A stretch of 64,000 nt of DNA, from NCBI RefSeq assembly GCF_000172795.2, contig NZ_CP020952.1:1-64000 (forward strand), in the 5' to 3' direction. A program made the translations under genes and the position numbers. Position 1 is the first letter of the stretch; each line of letters begins with the position of its first letter. The stretch comes from Rhizobium sp. CIAT894 (GTDB lineage Bacteria; Pseudomonadota; Alphaproteobacteria; Rhizobiales; Rhizobiaceae). Below, one piece after another: positions 9,523 to 20,739 of this stretch. The notes beneath the pieces are model-generated. The model was given only the letters and a program-made list of their open reading frames with translations. It was not told where the DNA came from and searched no databases.

Positions 9523-10437
9523 TCAACCCCCGGCATGCTGTTCGCGCATCGTCTCGGCCGAGCGGCGCACGGCCTCGGCGACCTCCTGCAACTGCTTGGC
9601 CATCGGCGTCGAATTGCGCCAGACCATGCCGATCGTTCGCGACGGCTGCGGCGAGGGGAAGCGGGAGATCGAGACTTGGGCCGAGCGCGTTTCGACGGGA
9701 ACGGCCATTTCCGGGATCAGTGTCACGCCGATGCCGGCGCCAACCATCTGGACGAGGGTGGAGAGCGAACTGCCTTCCATGATTTCCCGAGGGCGGGCAG
9801 GCCCTACCTTGCAGAAGGACAGCGCCTGGTCGCGGAAGCAGTGGCCCTCTTCGAGCAGCAGCAGCCGCATTTCGCGCAGCGCCTCGCGTTCGGGCACCGG
9901 CTTGTCTCCATCCTCCTGCCGCCGGACCAGCACGAATTCTTCCCGGAAAAGCTCGAGTTCGGTGAGAGATGGTTCCGACACCGGCAGCGCGACGATCGCC
10001 ATATCGAGCTGACCCTGCGCCAGTTCATGAACCAGCTTGCCCGTCTGCGTCTCGCGCACCTCGATCTGAATTCCGGCGAAGCTTTTATTGAGATCGTTTA
10101 TAATAGCCGGCAGCAGATAGGGCGCGATCGTCGGGATGATGCCGATCCGCAGGCGCGTGAGGAAGCTGTCGCGCGAGGCGCGGGCAAATTCCCCCAATTC
10201 GTCCACCGCGCGCAGGATGTCGCGCACCCTGAGCGCAAAGGTCTGGCCGAAGGGGGTGAGCTTCACCTCGCGCGCGCTGCGCTCGAAGAGCTCGCTGCCC
10301 AATTCCTGCTCGAGTTCTTTGATCTGCATGGAGAGCGCCGGCTGGGAGATGGCGCAGGCATCGGCGGCGCGGCGAAAACGCCCGTCCCTCGCCAGGGCTT
10401 CAAAATAACGCAGCTGTTTCAGTGTAAGATTTTTCAT
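9523..10437 (-). CDS. oxyR: OxyR, LysR-type peroxide-sensing regulator
   Basis: A 304-residue LysR-family protein. The winged HTH is in residues 1-60 (LRYFEALARDGRFRRAADAC). The regulatory domain keeps two cysteines at 200 and 209 in GHCFRDQALSFC, the spacing of the redox pair Cys199/Cys208 of E. coli OxyR, which forms a disulphide with hydrogen peroxide. It is divergent from katG across about 140 bp. In R. etli the KatG catalase is, from memory, controlled by the adjacent oxyR. The same arrangement here supports direct activation of katG. Confidence 0.95.
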   Translation of the reverse strand: MKNLTLKQLRYFEALARDGRFRRAADACAISQPALSMQIKELEQELGSELFERSAREVKLTPFGQTFALRVRDILRAVDELGEFARASRDSFLTRLRIGIIPTIAPYLLPAIINDLNKSFAGIQIEVRETQTGKLVHELAQGQLDMAIVALPVSEPSLTELELFREEFVLVRRQEDGDKPVPEREALREMRLLLLEEGHCFRDQALSFCKVGPARPREIMEGSSLSTLVQMVGAGIGVTLIPEMAVPVETRSAQVSISRFPSPQPSRTIGMVWRNSTPMAKQLQEVAEAVRRSAETMREQHAGG

Positions 10438-12765
<2,328 letters not shown>

Positions 12766-12778
12766 TCGGTCGCATTTT

Positions 12779-12815
12779 GCCCGGGCGCCGTTTCGGCTGC
12801 GCCCGGGCTTTTTTA
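12779..12815 (+). terminator. Rho-independent terminator after katG
   Basis: The arms gcccgggcgc (12779-12788) and gcgcccgggc (12799-12808) form a 10-bp stem with a 10-base loop, followed by six T residues. It lies 14 bases after the katG stop. Confidence 0.92.
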
Positions 12816-13299
12816 TTCCAATGCCGAGCCGCCACGACCGCAGGAGCTTCCGACCCTCGACGCGCCTGATGGTTGAGGAGCGGGCACTATCTCTCGTCCC
12901 TTATCCCTGTGCTCGTCACAGGGATCCAGCGCGCCCAAGTCCTTGGGCGCAGGAGACGTCGTCCGTAGTAAGTCATTCACCGCGCGACGCGCGGTGGTCG
13001 GATTCCTCTGACGAGGCCAGGAAGGAGTGTGGGGTTGGCCTCCAGCCTCTCTCTCCCTCACCGAAGCATCTCGGGGTGGAGATTGGCTGGGCGAGACGGC
13101 TTCCCCAAACAACTCAAGCATTGTTATTGTCGCTGCCGTTCGAGAAGGAACGATGGTCCAACCTCTTGCCGATCTCCACCCTTGTGGGGGAGATGCCCGG
13201 CAGGGCAGAGGGGGTGACTTACGGCACGCGCTCACCCGTCATATCGACGAAAGACCCCGTGTGGGGTTGACACGGGGTCTTCCTGCCGGGTCGCAGCTA
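12816..13299. repeat. Gene-free spacer with rhizobial palindromic repeats
   Basis: No convincing gene. Several stem-loops are visible: ccctgt..acaggg at 12905-12923, gcgcccaagtccttgggcgc at 12931-12950, a long pairing between about 13072-13086 and 13168-13181, and ctccaccc-ttg-tgggggag near 13174-13191. The wording of these palindromes is typical of RIME-like intergenic repeats in Rhizobiaceae. A further stem (13251-13281) could end the leftward gene that follows. Confidence 0.6.
13251..13281 (-). terminator. Stem-loop, probable terminator of the leftward gene at 13300-13770
   Basis: aagaccccgtgt and acacggggtctt pair perfectly over 11-12 bp around a short loop. It lies just downstream of the stop of the leftward gene, with only a short T run. 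Confidence 0.55.
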
Positions 13300-13770
13300 T
13301 CAGTGAGCCGCTGCTTTCTCCGGCATCATCGAAGAGTGGTGCGAGGTGATCAGCCAGTTCCCGTCCTTGAACTCATAGGTATAAGTGTAACGGGCGGGGA
13401 CCTTGGAGCCGTCCTTCATCGTAAAGGTGTAGGTGCCGGTGTCGACGGCCCAGTTGCAGCCGGTCTTGATGTCGCGGCTGTCGATCTGGCCCTTGGGCTC
13501 GTTGGCGAGGAAGTGCTTGAAGTAATCGATCCGCTCTTCCTGGGTCAGGCGAGGTTTGTTCGAGAGGGTGGCGAGCAGCACGGAGTCCTCGCTGTAGTTC
13601 TTGGCGACCTCCTCCGGGCTCAGCGTCGCAAGCGAGCCGTTCCAGCGGTCGAAGAGCTTGGCGACCTGCTCGTCGCTCACCGGGGCGCAGGTTGCCGTTT
13701 CGCTGGCGGCCATGGCCGACTGGACCTGAACGACACCGAGGACGAGAGCGGCGGCAATGATCATACGCAT
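13300..13770 (-). CDS. Exported SnoaL/DUF4440-like (SgcJ/EcaC family) protein
   Basis: A 156-residue protein with a signal peptide (residues 1-22, cleavage near AMA-AS). The remainder looks like the NTF2/SnoaL fold: LFDRWNGSLATLSPEEVAKN, then YSEDSVLLATLSNKP and the C-terminal YTYEFKDGNWLITSHHSS typical of the SgcJ/EcaC and CaMKII-association-like group. The biochemical role of this group is mostly unknown. Two cysteines (CAPVS and TGCNW) could form a disulphide in the periplasm. It stands alone, with a stem-loop terminator candidate after it. Confidence 0.7.
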   Translation of the reverse strand: MRMIIAAALVLGVVQVQSAMAASETATCAPVSDEQVAKLFDRWNGSLATLSPEEVAKNYSEDSVLLATLSNKPRLTQEERIDYFKHFLANEPKGQIDSRDIKTGCNWAVDTGTYTFTMKDGSKVPARYTYTYEFKDGNWLITSHHSSMMPEKAAAH

Positions 13771-13957
13771 GTTTGACTTTCCTTTATCGCGGTTCCGGCG
13801 GACATCGCATCGGTCGACCGCATGACCAATATCTAGGCAGGCCGGTGCGGCGGCCCCATCTGCCGGGTGGCTTCAATCAGATCTGCCGAACGGCATAGAT
13901 GACATTCACGCCGGAATGACTATCGTGCCCGCGTCATTCATTTGAGGAGCAGTCCCG

Positions 13958-15091
13958 TTGGGTCTGGAGCATAATTCGGATACCGCCCATTCGCCCGATG
14001 TCGCGGAGATGCGGGCGCTTTATCGGGCGGCGGAAGCGCGCGCGGCGCGGCTGCGCTTCATTATCGAGGCACGAAACCTGCTCGATGCGCAGGTCTTCGA
14101 AACGGCCGCGCCCGAGGTGCTGTCCCGGCTTTCCGATTTTGCCGGCGCCTCGTGGGCCGAACTCGTCTTCCCGTCCCTGGATGGAGCAGCGCCGGTGCGG
14201 CTGACCATTGGCAAACAGACGGAAAAAGACGGCATCCTGTTTGCCTCCGAAGATGGCTCGGGGCTCTCCCTCACGCTCATCGGGCCGTCGAGAGGACGCA
14301 CCGTCGATACCGACGACCGGCAGACTTTGGAAGTGGTGGCAGGCCAATTGGCCGATGCCTGCAGTCTCGAGCGGCAGGCGGCGGAAAAGCAGGCGCTGCT
14401 CGGCAATCTGGAGCGGCAGCGCAGCGAACTTGCAGCCCTGGTCGGACAGCTGATCCAGGCGCAGGAGCAGGAGCGGCAGCGGGTGGCGCTCGATCTGCAT
14501 GACGGCTCGGCGCAACTCGCCGCCGGCCTTAGCTATCGCCTGCAGGATCTCGCCGCCCGCATCGGCGAGACCCATGCCCTGAAACCGGAGATCGACCATC
14601 TCGCAGCCCTCGCACGCCATTCCGTCGCCGATCTTCGTGCCGCTATCGCCGATCTTCGCCCGCCCGAGCTCGACGATCTCGGCGTGGCGGCGGCGTTGCG
14701 CACCCGCCTCGATGCAATCGACGGCATGGAGGTGATCGCTGATCTCGATGCCTGCGCCGATCGCTGGCCGGCATCGACCGGGATCATCTTCTACCGTGTC
14801 GCGCAGGAGGCGATCACCAATGTAATCAAGCATGCCGAGGCGCGCTGGCTCATCGTTCGCCTTTTCCAAGACAGCGCCGGCCAAGCCCATCTCGAAGTGA
14901 TCGACGATGGCAAAGGCATCGGCGAGGCGCGCCAGTCTCAAAATCAGGGGCGCGGAGCGCGGCTCGGCATCCTCGGCATGCGCGAGCGGCTGGCGCTGCT
15001 CGGCGGCCGCATCGAGATCGGCCCCGGAATTTCGGGCGGCACCTGTGTCCGTGCCTTCGCGCCCCTTCCGCAGGAGACGATATCGGCATGA
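13958..15091 (+). CDS. NarX/DegS-type sensor histidine kinase
   Basis: A 377-residue soluble kinase started at TTG 13958 with GAGGAG eight bases upstream; an ATG at about 14008 is an alternative. Residues 30-140 look GAF-like, a coiled coil follows, then a HisKA_3 dimerisation helix with the phosphorylated His181 in ALDLHDGSAQLAAGL. The HATPase domain shows FYRVAQEAITNVIKHAEA and a glycine-rich DDGKGIGEAR plus LGILGMRERL. No membrane segment is seen, so it senses a cytoplasmic signal. It overlaps the following response regulator by four bases, giving a cognate pair. Confidence 0.92.
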   Translation: MGLEHNSDTAHSPDVAEMRALYRAAEARAARLRFIIEARNLLDAQVFETAAPEVLSRLSDFAGASWAELVFPSLDGAAPVRLTIGKQTEKDGILFASEDGSGLSLTLIGPSRGRTVDTDDRQTLEVVAGQLADACSLERQAAEKQALLGNLERQRSELAALVGQLIQAQEQERQRVALDLHDGSAQLAAGLSYRLQDLAARIGETHALKPEIDHLAALARHSVADLRAAIADLRPPELDDLGVAAALRTRLDAIDGMEVIADLDACADRWPASTGIIFYRVAQEAITNVIKHAEARWLIVRLFQDSAGQAHLEVIDDGKGIGEARQSQNQGRGARLGILGMRERLALLGGRIEIGPGISGGTCVRAFAPLPQETISA

Positions 15092-15750
15092 CCGCATCCA
15101 TTCTCGTTGCCGACGATCATGACATCGCCCGCGCCGGCCTGATCGCCATGATCGGCGGCCAGGACGATTTCCATGTCGCCCTTGAAGCGCGCGACGGTAT
15201 GGAAGCGGTCGAGACCTGCGCGGCCCAAAAGCCGGATCTGGCACTGCTCGACATCCGCATGCCGCGCATGGACGGCCTGGCGGCCACACGGGAGATCCGG
15301 CGCGTGTCGCCCGGCACACGCGTCATGATCATCACAATGCATGACAGCCTCGATTATCTCGAAGCCGCAATCGATGCCGGCGCCACCGGCTTTCTGCTGA
15401 AGGACGCCAGCCGGGACGATATTCTGCGCACGATCCGGCGTGTCCTTTCGGGTGACGCCTTCTTCGACGGCCCGCTCGTCGCAAGGCTGCTCCGGCGTGC
15501 CGCCACAAAGCCGCAAACCAACAGCAGTACCCTGGAGACGCTGACGGTGCGCGAGCGCGAAGTGCTGGCGAAGGTGGCCGAAGGCTTGACCAATAAGGAG
15601 ATCGGCAGGGCGCTGAAGATCTCGCCCGGCACCGTGAAGATCCATGTCGAGCGCATCATCGGCAAACTCGGCGCCGGCGACCGGACTCAGGCGGCGGTCA
15701 TGGCCGTGCGCGGCGGGCTCGTCGCAGCAATCAGGGAAGAGCAGCCATGA
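15088..15750 (+). CDS. NarL/FixJ-type response regulator
   Basis: A 220-residue regulator. The receiver domain has the acidic pocket at residues 9-10 and the phosphorylated Asp55 in LLDIRMPRMDG. A LuxR-type HTH closes the protein (LTVREREVLAKVAEGLTNKE, then GTVKIHVERIIGKL). It overlaps the upstream kinase and the downstream kinase by four bases each, so three signalling genes are translated as one coupled unit. Confidence 0.95.
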   Translation: MTASILVADDHDIARAGLIAMIGGQDDFHVALEARDGMEAVETCAAQKPDLALLDIRMPRMDGLAATREIRRVSPGTRVMIITMHDSLDYLEAAIDAGATGFLLKDASRDDILRTIRRVLSGDAFFDGPLVARLLRRAATKPQTNSSTLETLTVREREVLAKVAEGLTNKEIGRALKISPGTVKIHVERIIGKLGAGDRTQAAVMAVRGGLVAAIREEQP

Positions 15751-17699
15751 CCGGCACTGTGACCGGGACTGCGGGCCGGCGGGCGCTGCGCTTCGCCGAT
15801 CTTCCGCTGCGGGCGAAGGGCATCGTCATCGTCACGGTGCCGCTGGCGCTGCTGCTTGCCGCTCTCGCCTCGGTCTTCGTCGCCGACCGGCAGAGCCGGA
15901 TCGCCGAAGATCAGGTGCGGGTGACACTGGAGATCCAGTCGGGCATTCAGGAGATCCATGCCTTGATCGCCGAGGCCGCGACGGCGATGCGGGGTTATCT
16001 CCTGACCGGCAGAACCGATTTTCTCGACCCCTTCAACCGGGCCGAGGACAGGCTGCCCGTGGTGCTCGACGAAGTCGGCCGGCGATTGCGAGATGAAGAG
16101 CAGAAGAGCCGCCTCAACCGCATCCGCGCCCTGGTCGACGCGAAAGTCGACCGTCTCCAACTCCTGAAACAGGCCGACATCCTGCGCGCCGGCGGGCGAG
16201 AGGATCTTGCGGCCAAGCTGATCGAGGGCAAGCAGGTCCTCGACGTGCTGAGACAGGAGATCGACGCGATGAATCGGCGTGAGGCAGATCTCCTTCATGC
16301 CAGGACGCAAGCCGCCGACCGGGTTCGCACCCTGTCCCGCAGCCTGATGATATCAGCCGGGTTCCTCGGCTTTGCCGGCGCGCTCGTCGCCGTTTTCCTG
16401 TTTTCGGCCAGCATCGTGCGCCGCGTGCATGCGCTGAAAGCTCAGGCGCATCGCCTGTCGCAGGGCGAGGTCGTGAGGGCGGCCGACCCCTTCCGCGATG
16501 AACTCGGCAGTCTCGAACAGGCGCTCGAAGATGCGAGCGTTCTCTTGAAAAGGCGCGAGGCCGATCTCACCGAGAGCGAGGAGCGCTTCCGCCAGCTGGT
16601 CGAGGGCGTCAGCGACTACGGCATCTTCGGGCTCGATCCCGACGGACGGGTGGTGAGCTGGAATGCCGGTGCCGAGAGGATCACCGGCTACAGCGCCGAC
16701 GAAATCGTCGGCCAGCATTTTTCCCGCTTCTATCCCCCGCAGACGAGGGACACTTTTCCGGCGGAAGAACTTGCCAAGGCGGCGCTCGACGGACGCACCG
16801 AGGCCGAAGGCTGGCGCCTGCGCAAGGACGGGTCGCGCTTCTGGTCCCATGTCGTCGTCACCGCCCTCCAGGATGAAACGGGGCGGCTGCGCGGCTTTTC
16901 CAAGATCACCCGCGATATTACCGAGCGCAAACAATTCGAGGAGGCTCTGCTTGCCGCCCGCGAGGATGCGGTCCGCGCCAGCAACGCCAAGAGCGAGTTC
17001 CTGTCGCGCATGAGCCACGAGCTGCGCACACCGCTGAATGCCGTTCTCGGTTTCGCCCAGCTTCTGGACATGGATGTGACCGATGCCGAGTCCAGGGAGA
17101 GCGTCGCCCAGATCTTGAGGGCCGGCCGGCATCTCTTGAGCCTGATCGACGAGGTGCTCGATATGGCCAGAATCGAGGCCGGGCGCATGGATCTTGCCAT
17201 AGAAGCCCAGCCTGTCGCCGAGGTGATCGACGAAGCCGTGTCGCTGGCAAGGCCGCTCTGCTGCAAACAGCAGATACGGATCGAGGTCATCGAGGCTGAG
17301 CCGGATCTCACGGTCATGGCCGACCGGCGGCGTCTCTTGCAGGTGTTCCTCAACCTCCTTTCCAATGCGGTGAAATACAATCGCCCTTTGGGAAGCGTGA
17401 CCGTCAGCCGCCGCGCGGTCGACGGGGGACGGGTTCGCATCGAGGTCAGCGATACCGGCCCCGGCATCCCGGCCGACCGCGTCGCCAGGCTGTTCACGCC
17501 GTTCGACCGGCTGGGTGCCGAACGGATCAGCCAGGAGGGAACCGGTCTCGGGCTGGCACTCTCCAAACATCTGATCGACGCCATGGGCGGGACCCTCGGC
17601 TTCAGCAACCGGGAAGGCGGCGCTGCGTTTTATGTCGACCTGCCACGCACGCCGGTAGCGATGCGGGACGCCGAGACGCAAGGCGTTGTGGTGCCGTAG
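15747..17699 (+). CDS. CHASE3/HAMP/PAS sensor histidine kinase
   Basis: A 650-residue membrane kinase. The first membrane segment is at about residues 25-46, followed by a CHASE3-like periplasmic domain (AATAMRGYLLTGRTDFLDPF). The second segment is at about 200-222, then HAMP. A PAS domain spans about 280-395 (YGIFGLDPDGRVVSWNAGAE). HisKA carries His424 in MSHELRTPLNAVLGFAQLLD. The HATPase domain has NLLSNAVKYN, DTGPGI and GTGLGLALSKHL. It has no receiver domain of its own; the response regulators on either side are the likely partners. Confidence 0.94.
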   Translation: MTGTVTGTAGRRALRFADLPLRAKGIVIVTVPLALLLAALASVFVADRQSRIAEDQVRVTLEIQSGIQEIHALIAEAATAMRGYLLTGRTDFLDPFNRAEDRLPVVLDEVGRRLRDEEQKSRLNRIRALVDAKVDRLQLLKQADILRAGGREDLAAKLIEGKQVLDVLRQEIDAMNRREADLLHARTQAADRVRTLSRSLMISAGFLGFAGALVAVFLFSASIVRRVHALKAQAHRLSQGEVVRAADPFRDELGSLEQALEDASVLLKRREADLTESEERFRQLVEGVSDYGIFGLDPDGRVVSWNAGAERITGYSADEIVGQHFSRFYPPQTRDTFPAEELAKAALDGRTEAEGWRLRKDGSRFWSHVVVTALQDETGRLRGFSKITRDITERKQFEEALLAAREDAVRASNAKSEFLSRMSHELRTPLNAVLGFAQLLDMDVTDAESRESVAQILRAGRHLLSLIDEVLDMARIEAGRMDLAIEAQPVAEVIDEAVSLARPLCCKQQIRIEVIEAEPDLTVMADRRRLLQVFLNLLSNAVKYNRPLGSVTVSRRAVDGGRVRIEVSDTGPGIPADRVARLFTPFDRLGAERISQEGTGLGLALSKHLIDAMGGTLGFSNREGGAAFYVDLPRTPVAMRDAETQGVVVP

Positions 17700-17734
17700 G
17701 CACCGCCAGGCTGCGGACACTGCAAAACCCGCGA

Positions 17735-17854
17735 CGTCATCCTCGGCCTTGTGCCGAGGATCTACGCCGGCCCAATTAAGGCTATGAAAATAAAAGCTTT
17801 CCTGTCAAGAAATTATCGTGGTCAGATGCTCGGCACAAGGCCGAGCATGACGGA
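17735..17854. repeat. Pair of inverted palindromic repeats
   Basis: Two 23-base palindromes, 17739-17761 (core tcggcct-tgtgccga) and 17826-17848 (core tcggcac-aaggccga), are inverted copies of each other. They are flanked by matching cgtcat and atgacg ends. The same family recurs at 29967-30071. No gene is seen in the 241-bp spacer. Confidence 0.7.
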
Positions 17855-17940
17855 GGAGACTTGGTCAACAAACTGAAGCCATCGCCTTTGGCCACCTCAC
17901 TTGCTATCAGTTCAGCATTGCTTTCGACGAAGTTTGGTCC

Positions 17941-18408
17941 ATGACAGATTCCACCGACACCGTGCGGGCCTCGACGATCCTGATCGTCGATGACGAGCCC
18001 GCCAATGTTTCGCTGCTGGAGCGCATTCTCAAGCGCGAAGGCTTCAAGGCGCTGATCAGCACCACCGAGCCGCGCGAGGCCTTGCGACTCTTCCGCGAAC
18101 ATCCGGTCGATCTCGTTCTTCTCGACCTGATGATGCCCGATCTCGACGGCTTCGCCCTGTTGGAAACCTTCGCAAGGCTCATTCCCGATAACAGCTACCT
18201 GCCGATCCTGGTGCTGACCGCCGATGCGACCTTGCCGACGCGCAGGCGTGCGCTCTCTCTCGGCGCCAAGGACTTTCTGACGAAGCCCTTCGATGCGATC
18301 GAAGCTGTTTTGCGCATCTTCAACCTGCTCGAAACCCGCATCCTGACGCTGGAACTCGCCAAGCATGGGCTGACGACGCCGAAATCGGAACGTCCCCGCA
18401 TCGATTGA
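17941..18408 (+). CDS. Single-domain response regulator
   Basis: A 155-residue receiver protein. It has the acidic pair in LIVDDEPANV, the phosphorylated Asp62 in LVLLDLMMPDLDG, and the conserved Lys in AKDFLTKPFDAIEA, with a short helical C-terminus and no DNA-binding domain. It follows the CHASE3/PAS kinase after 241 bp holding a repeat pair, so it could take phosphate from that kinase and pass it on or act by protein contact. Confidence 0.9.
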   Translation: MTDSTDTVRASTILIVDDEPANVSLLERILKREGFKALISTTEPREALRLFREHPVDLVLLDLMMPDLDGFALLETFARLIPDNSYLPILVLTADATLPTRRRALSLGAKDFLTKPFDAIEAVLRIFNLLETRILTLELAKHGLTTPKSERPRID

Positions 18409-18414
18409 ACTGCC

Positions 18415-19551
18415 TTATCGCAAGCGATGGGCATTGGCGGTCGGCGAATGCTGGCCGAGCAGTTCGGCGGCGATCGGCAGCAGCGAGGCGGCCTCGGCAA
18501 GCCCGGCAGGACCGAGCAACTGCGTCACCGACACCGTCGGCCGGATCAGCGGCCGACGGCCGGGCACGTCGAGAGCGCCGAGATCGACGCGGGCGCAAAG
18601 CTGCTCCAATATTTCGCGCGGGAAAAAACCGCCGACGACGATCGCATCGGGATTGAAGAGCTGCACTACAGTCGCGAGTGGTTTCGACAGCCTTTCGCCG
18701 CGATCGTCGATCCAGTCAAGCAGGCGTCTATCCCTTTCCTGGAACAGGCTCGCCAGGAACTCATCCGAGAGCCGCTCGAGCGAACAACCGAGATGCCGGG
18801 CAAGATCGGGAAGGCTCGGCCGGTCGCCGGTCTCGGGGATCAGCGCACCGATATTTGCCGCCTGGTTATGAGCGCCGCGAAAGACCCTATCCCTGGCGAA
18901 AAGACCGCCGCCGACGCCGAAATCGAGCGTGATATAGAAGAGGCAGCGATGATCCGTCCGCGGCCGGTGCGCCTCGAAAGCCGCGACGCAATAGGCGCCG
19001 TTGTCCCAATAGACGGGAAGCCGGAAGCGGGTGCTTATCGTCTCGGCAAGCTCCGACAGCGGCAGAGCGGCCTGTGTCGGCGTCACCTCGAACAGCGTAC
19101 CGTCCTCGCCGACAATGGCCGGCACCGCATGTCCGACACCGAGGATCGGTGACGGCGAGGCGGCGATCAGCCGGGCGATATCCTCCAGGATCGGCTCGAT
19201 CACTGGACCGGCCTGACGCGCCACGCGCTCGCGGATATTGCCGCTGAGGTCGGAGCGCGTGACGGCATAATGTCCCTGCCTGATATAGAGGCCGATGCTG
19301 TGGAAGGCGTCGTCGTTCAACGATAGGCGAAGCGGCGGCTGGCCGCGCTCGCCATCGTCGAGGGTGGCGCGCTCCTCACGGACCAGCTTGAACCGGTCGA
19401 AATTGGCAACGGCCTTGGTCAGCATCGATTTCGACAGGCCAGGTGCGGCGGCAATCTCCGTCCGGCTTTTCCCCGGATGCAAGCGGATGTGACGCAGCAC
19501 GGCATATTCGATGTCGGTCAGGCTGACCGGTCGCGGCAGGTCTACGTTCAA
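18415..19551 (-). CDS. ROK-family transcriptional regulator
   Basis: A 378-residue NagC/XylR-type protein: an N-terminal winged HTH (residues 10-60, LRHIRLHPGKSRTEIAAAPG) and a C-terminal ROK sugar-kinase-like domain (DFGVGGGLFARDRVFRGAHN, then FNPDAIVVGGFFPREI). The zinc-binding Cys motif seen in many ROK proteins is absent. The start is a TTG at 19551 and is uncertain. It is divergent, across about 117 bp, from an ABC importer operon, so it is the likely repressor of that operon with the imported ligand or a derivative as inducer. Confidence 0.9.
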   Translation of the reverse strand: MNVDLPRPVSLTDIEYAVLRHIRLHPGKSRTEIAAAPGLSKSMLTKAVANFDRFKLVREERATLDDGERGQPPLRLSLNDDAFHSIGLYIRQGHYAVTRSDLSGNIRERVARQAGPVIEPILEDIARLIAASPSPILGVGHAVPAIVGEDGTLFEVTPTQAALPLSELAETISTRFRLPVYWDNGAYCVAAFEAHRPRTDHRCLFYITLDFGVGGGLFARDRVFRGAHNQAANIGALIPETGDRPSLPDLARHLGCSLERLSDEFLASLFQERDRRLLDWIDDRGERLSKPLATVVQLFNPDAIVVGGFFPREILEQLCARVDLGALDVPGRRPLIRPTVSVTQLLGPAGLAEAASLLPIAAELLGQHSPTANAHRLR

Positions 19552-19668
19552 GTGAGCAACTTTCGGAAAAGGACGGGCGAATCCCAGAATAGGCCGTTGT
19601 CATATTCATGTCATGCACTTAACATAAATGCACATCGTGAATTTAATTTGGCGAGTTGGGAGAAACCA

Positions 19669-20739
19669 TTGGCGAGCCTGTCCATCCAGGGAGTGAGCAA
19701 GGTCTTTCCGAACGGGCACCAAGTGCTCGACGACATCAGTATCGATGTCGCATCGGGCGAGTTCCTGACGCTGCTCGGGCCATCGGGATGCGGCAAGACC
19801 ACCCTCTTGAAAGCGATCGCCGGTTTTCATCCGCTCACATCGGGCCGTTTCCTGATCGATGGGGAAGACGTGACGGCGCTGCCGCCGGAACGCCGCAACA
19901 CGGCGATGTGTTTCCAGTCCTACGCGCTTTTCCCGCACATGAGCGTGGCGGAAAATATTCTTTTCGGTCCGAGGCAGAATGGCGCCGGCAAGGCTGAATG
20001 TGCCGCGCGGCTGGAGGCGGCCCTGCAGCAGGTGGATCTCAAGGCGCATGCAGGCAAGCTGCCCTCGGCGCTTTCGGGCGGCCAGCAGCAGCGTGTGGCG
20101 CTGGCCCGCGCCATGGCCATGCGGCCAGGTGTGATCCTGTTCGACGAGCCGCTCTCCAATCTCGACGCCAAATTGCGCGAGCAGGTGCGCTTCGAAATCC
20201 GTGCGCTCCAGGCCGAACACGGTTTCACTGCCATCTACGTCACCCATGATCAGGCCGAGGCGCTCGCCATGTCCGACCGGATCGTCGTGCTGAACGGCGG
20301 CCGCATCGAGCAGGTCGGCGCACCCGACGAAATCTACGACCGCCCGGCAACCCGTTTCGTCGCTGATTTCATCGGCGCCGCCAATATCCTCAAGGCCGAT
20401 ATTCTGGGCCTGGCAGGTGAAACGACCTGGCGTGTGCGCACCGATCTCGGAGAATTCGACATCCACTCGGAGAGCGACCCCAGAGCGCCAAAGCATTTCG
20501 TCTGCTGGAGGCCCGAGGCTGCGGAGATCGTTTCGGAGACGCAAGCGCCGCGATCCAACACATTTCAGGCCGTTGTGACCGCCCAAGCCTTCCAGGGCAA
20601 TGTCACCGACGTGCTTGTCAGAGGCGGCAACAGCGATGCCGCCTATCGCATCCAGACGCGCCGGCCGCTGACCGTCGGGGCCTCCGTCACGTTGCGCGTC
20701 GATCCCGCGAGTTTCTGTTTCCTGGAGGTGGCGAATTGA
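19669..20739 (+). CDS. ABC importer ATPase (PotA/UgpC type)
   Basis: A 356-residue ATP-binding subunit. Walker A GPSGCGKTT, the signature LSGGQQQRVALARAMA, Walker B VILFDEPLSNLD and the switch His in VTHDQAEALA are all present, followed by a TOBE-type C-terminal domain. The start is set at TTG 19669 because GGGAG lies six bases upstream and the domain begins directly after; the frame is open upstream but not protein-like. It overlaps the first permease gene by four bases. The substrate cannot be named from the ATPase. Confidence 0.93.
   Translation: MASLSIQGVSKVFPNGHQVLDDISIDVASGEFLTLLGPSGCGKTTLLKAIAGFHPLTSGRFLIDGEDVTALPPERRNTAMCFQSYALFPHMSVAENILFGPRQNGAGKAECAARLEAALQQVDLKAHAGKLPSALSGGQQQRVALARAMAMRPGVILFDEPLSNLDAKLREQVRFEIRALQAEHGFTAIYVTHDQAEALAMSDRIVVLNGGRIEQVGAPDEIYDRPATRFVADFIGAANILKADILGLAGETTWRVRTDLGEFDIHSESDPRAPKHFVCWRPEAAEIVSETQAPRSNTFQAVVTAQAFQGNVTDVLVRGGNSDAAYRIQTRRPLTVGASVTLRVDPASFCFLEVAN

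Noticed and set aside
8294..10012. Rightward frame of 572 codons across the transposase and oxyR
   Set aside because: Antisense to two recognised genes and crossing an insertion-sequence boundary.
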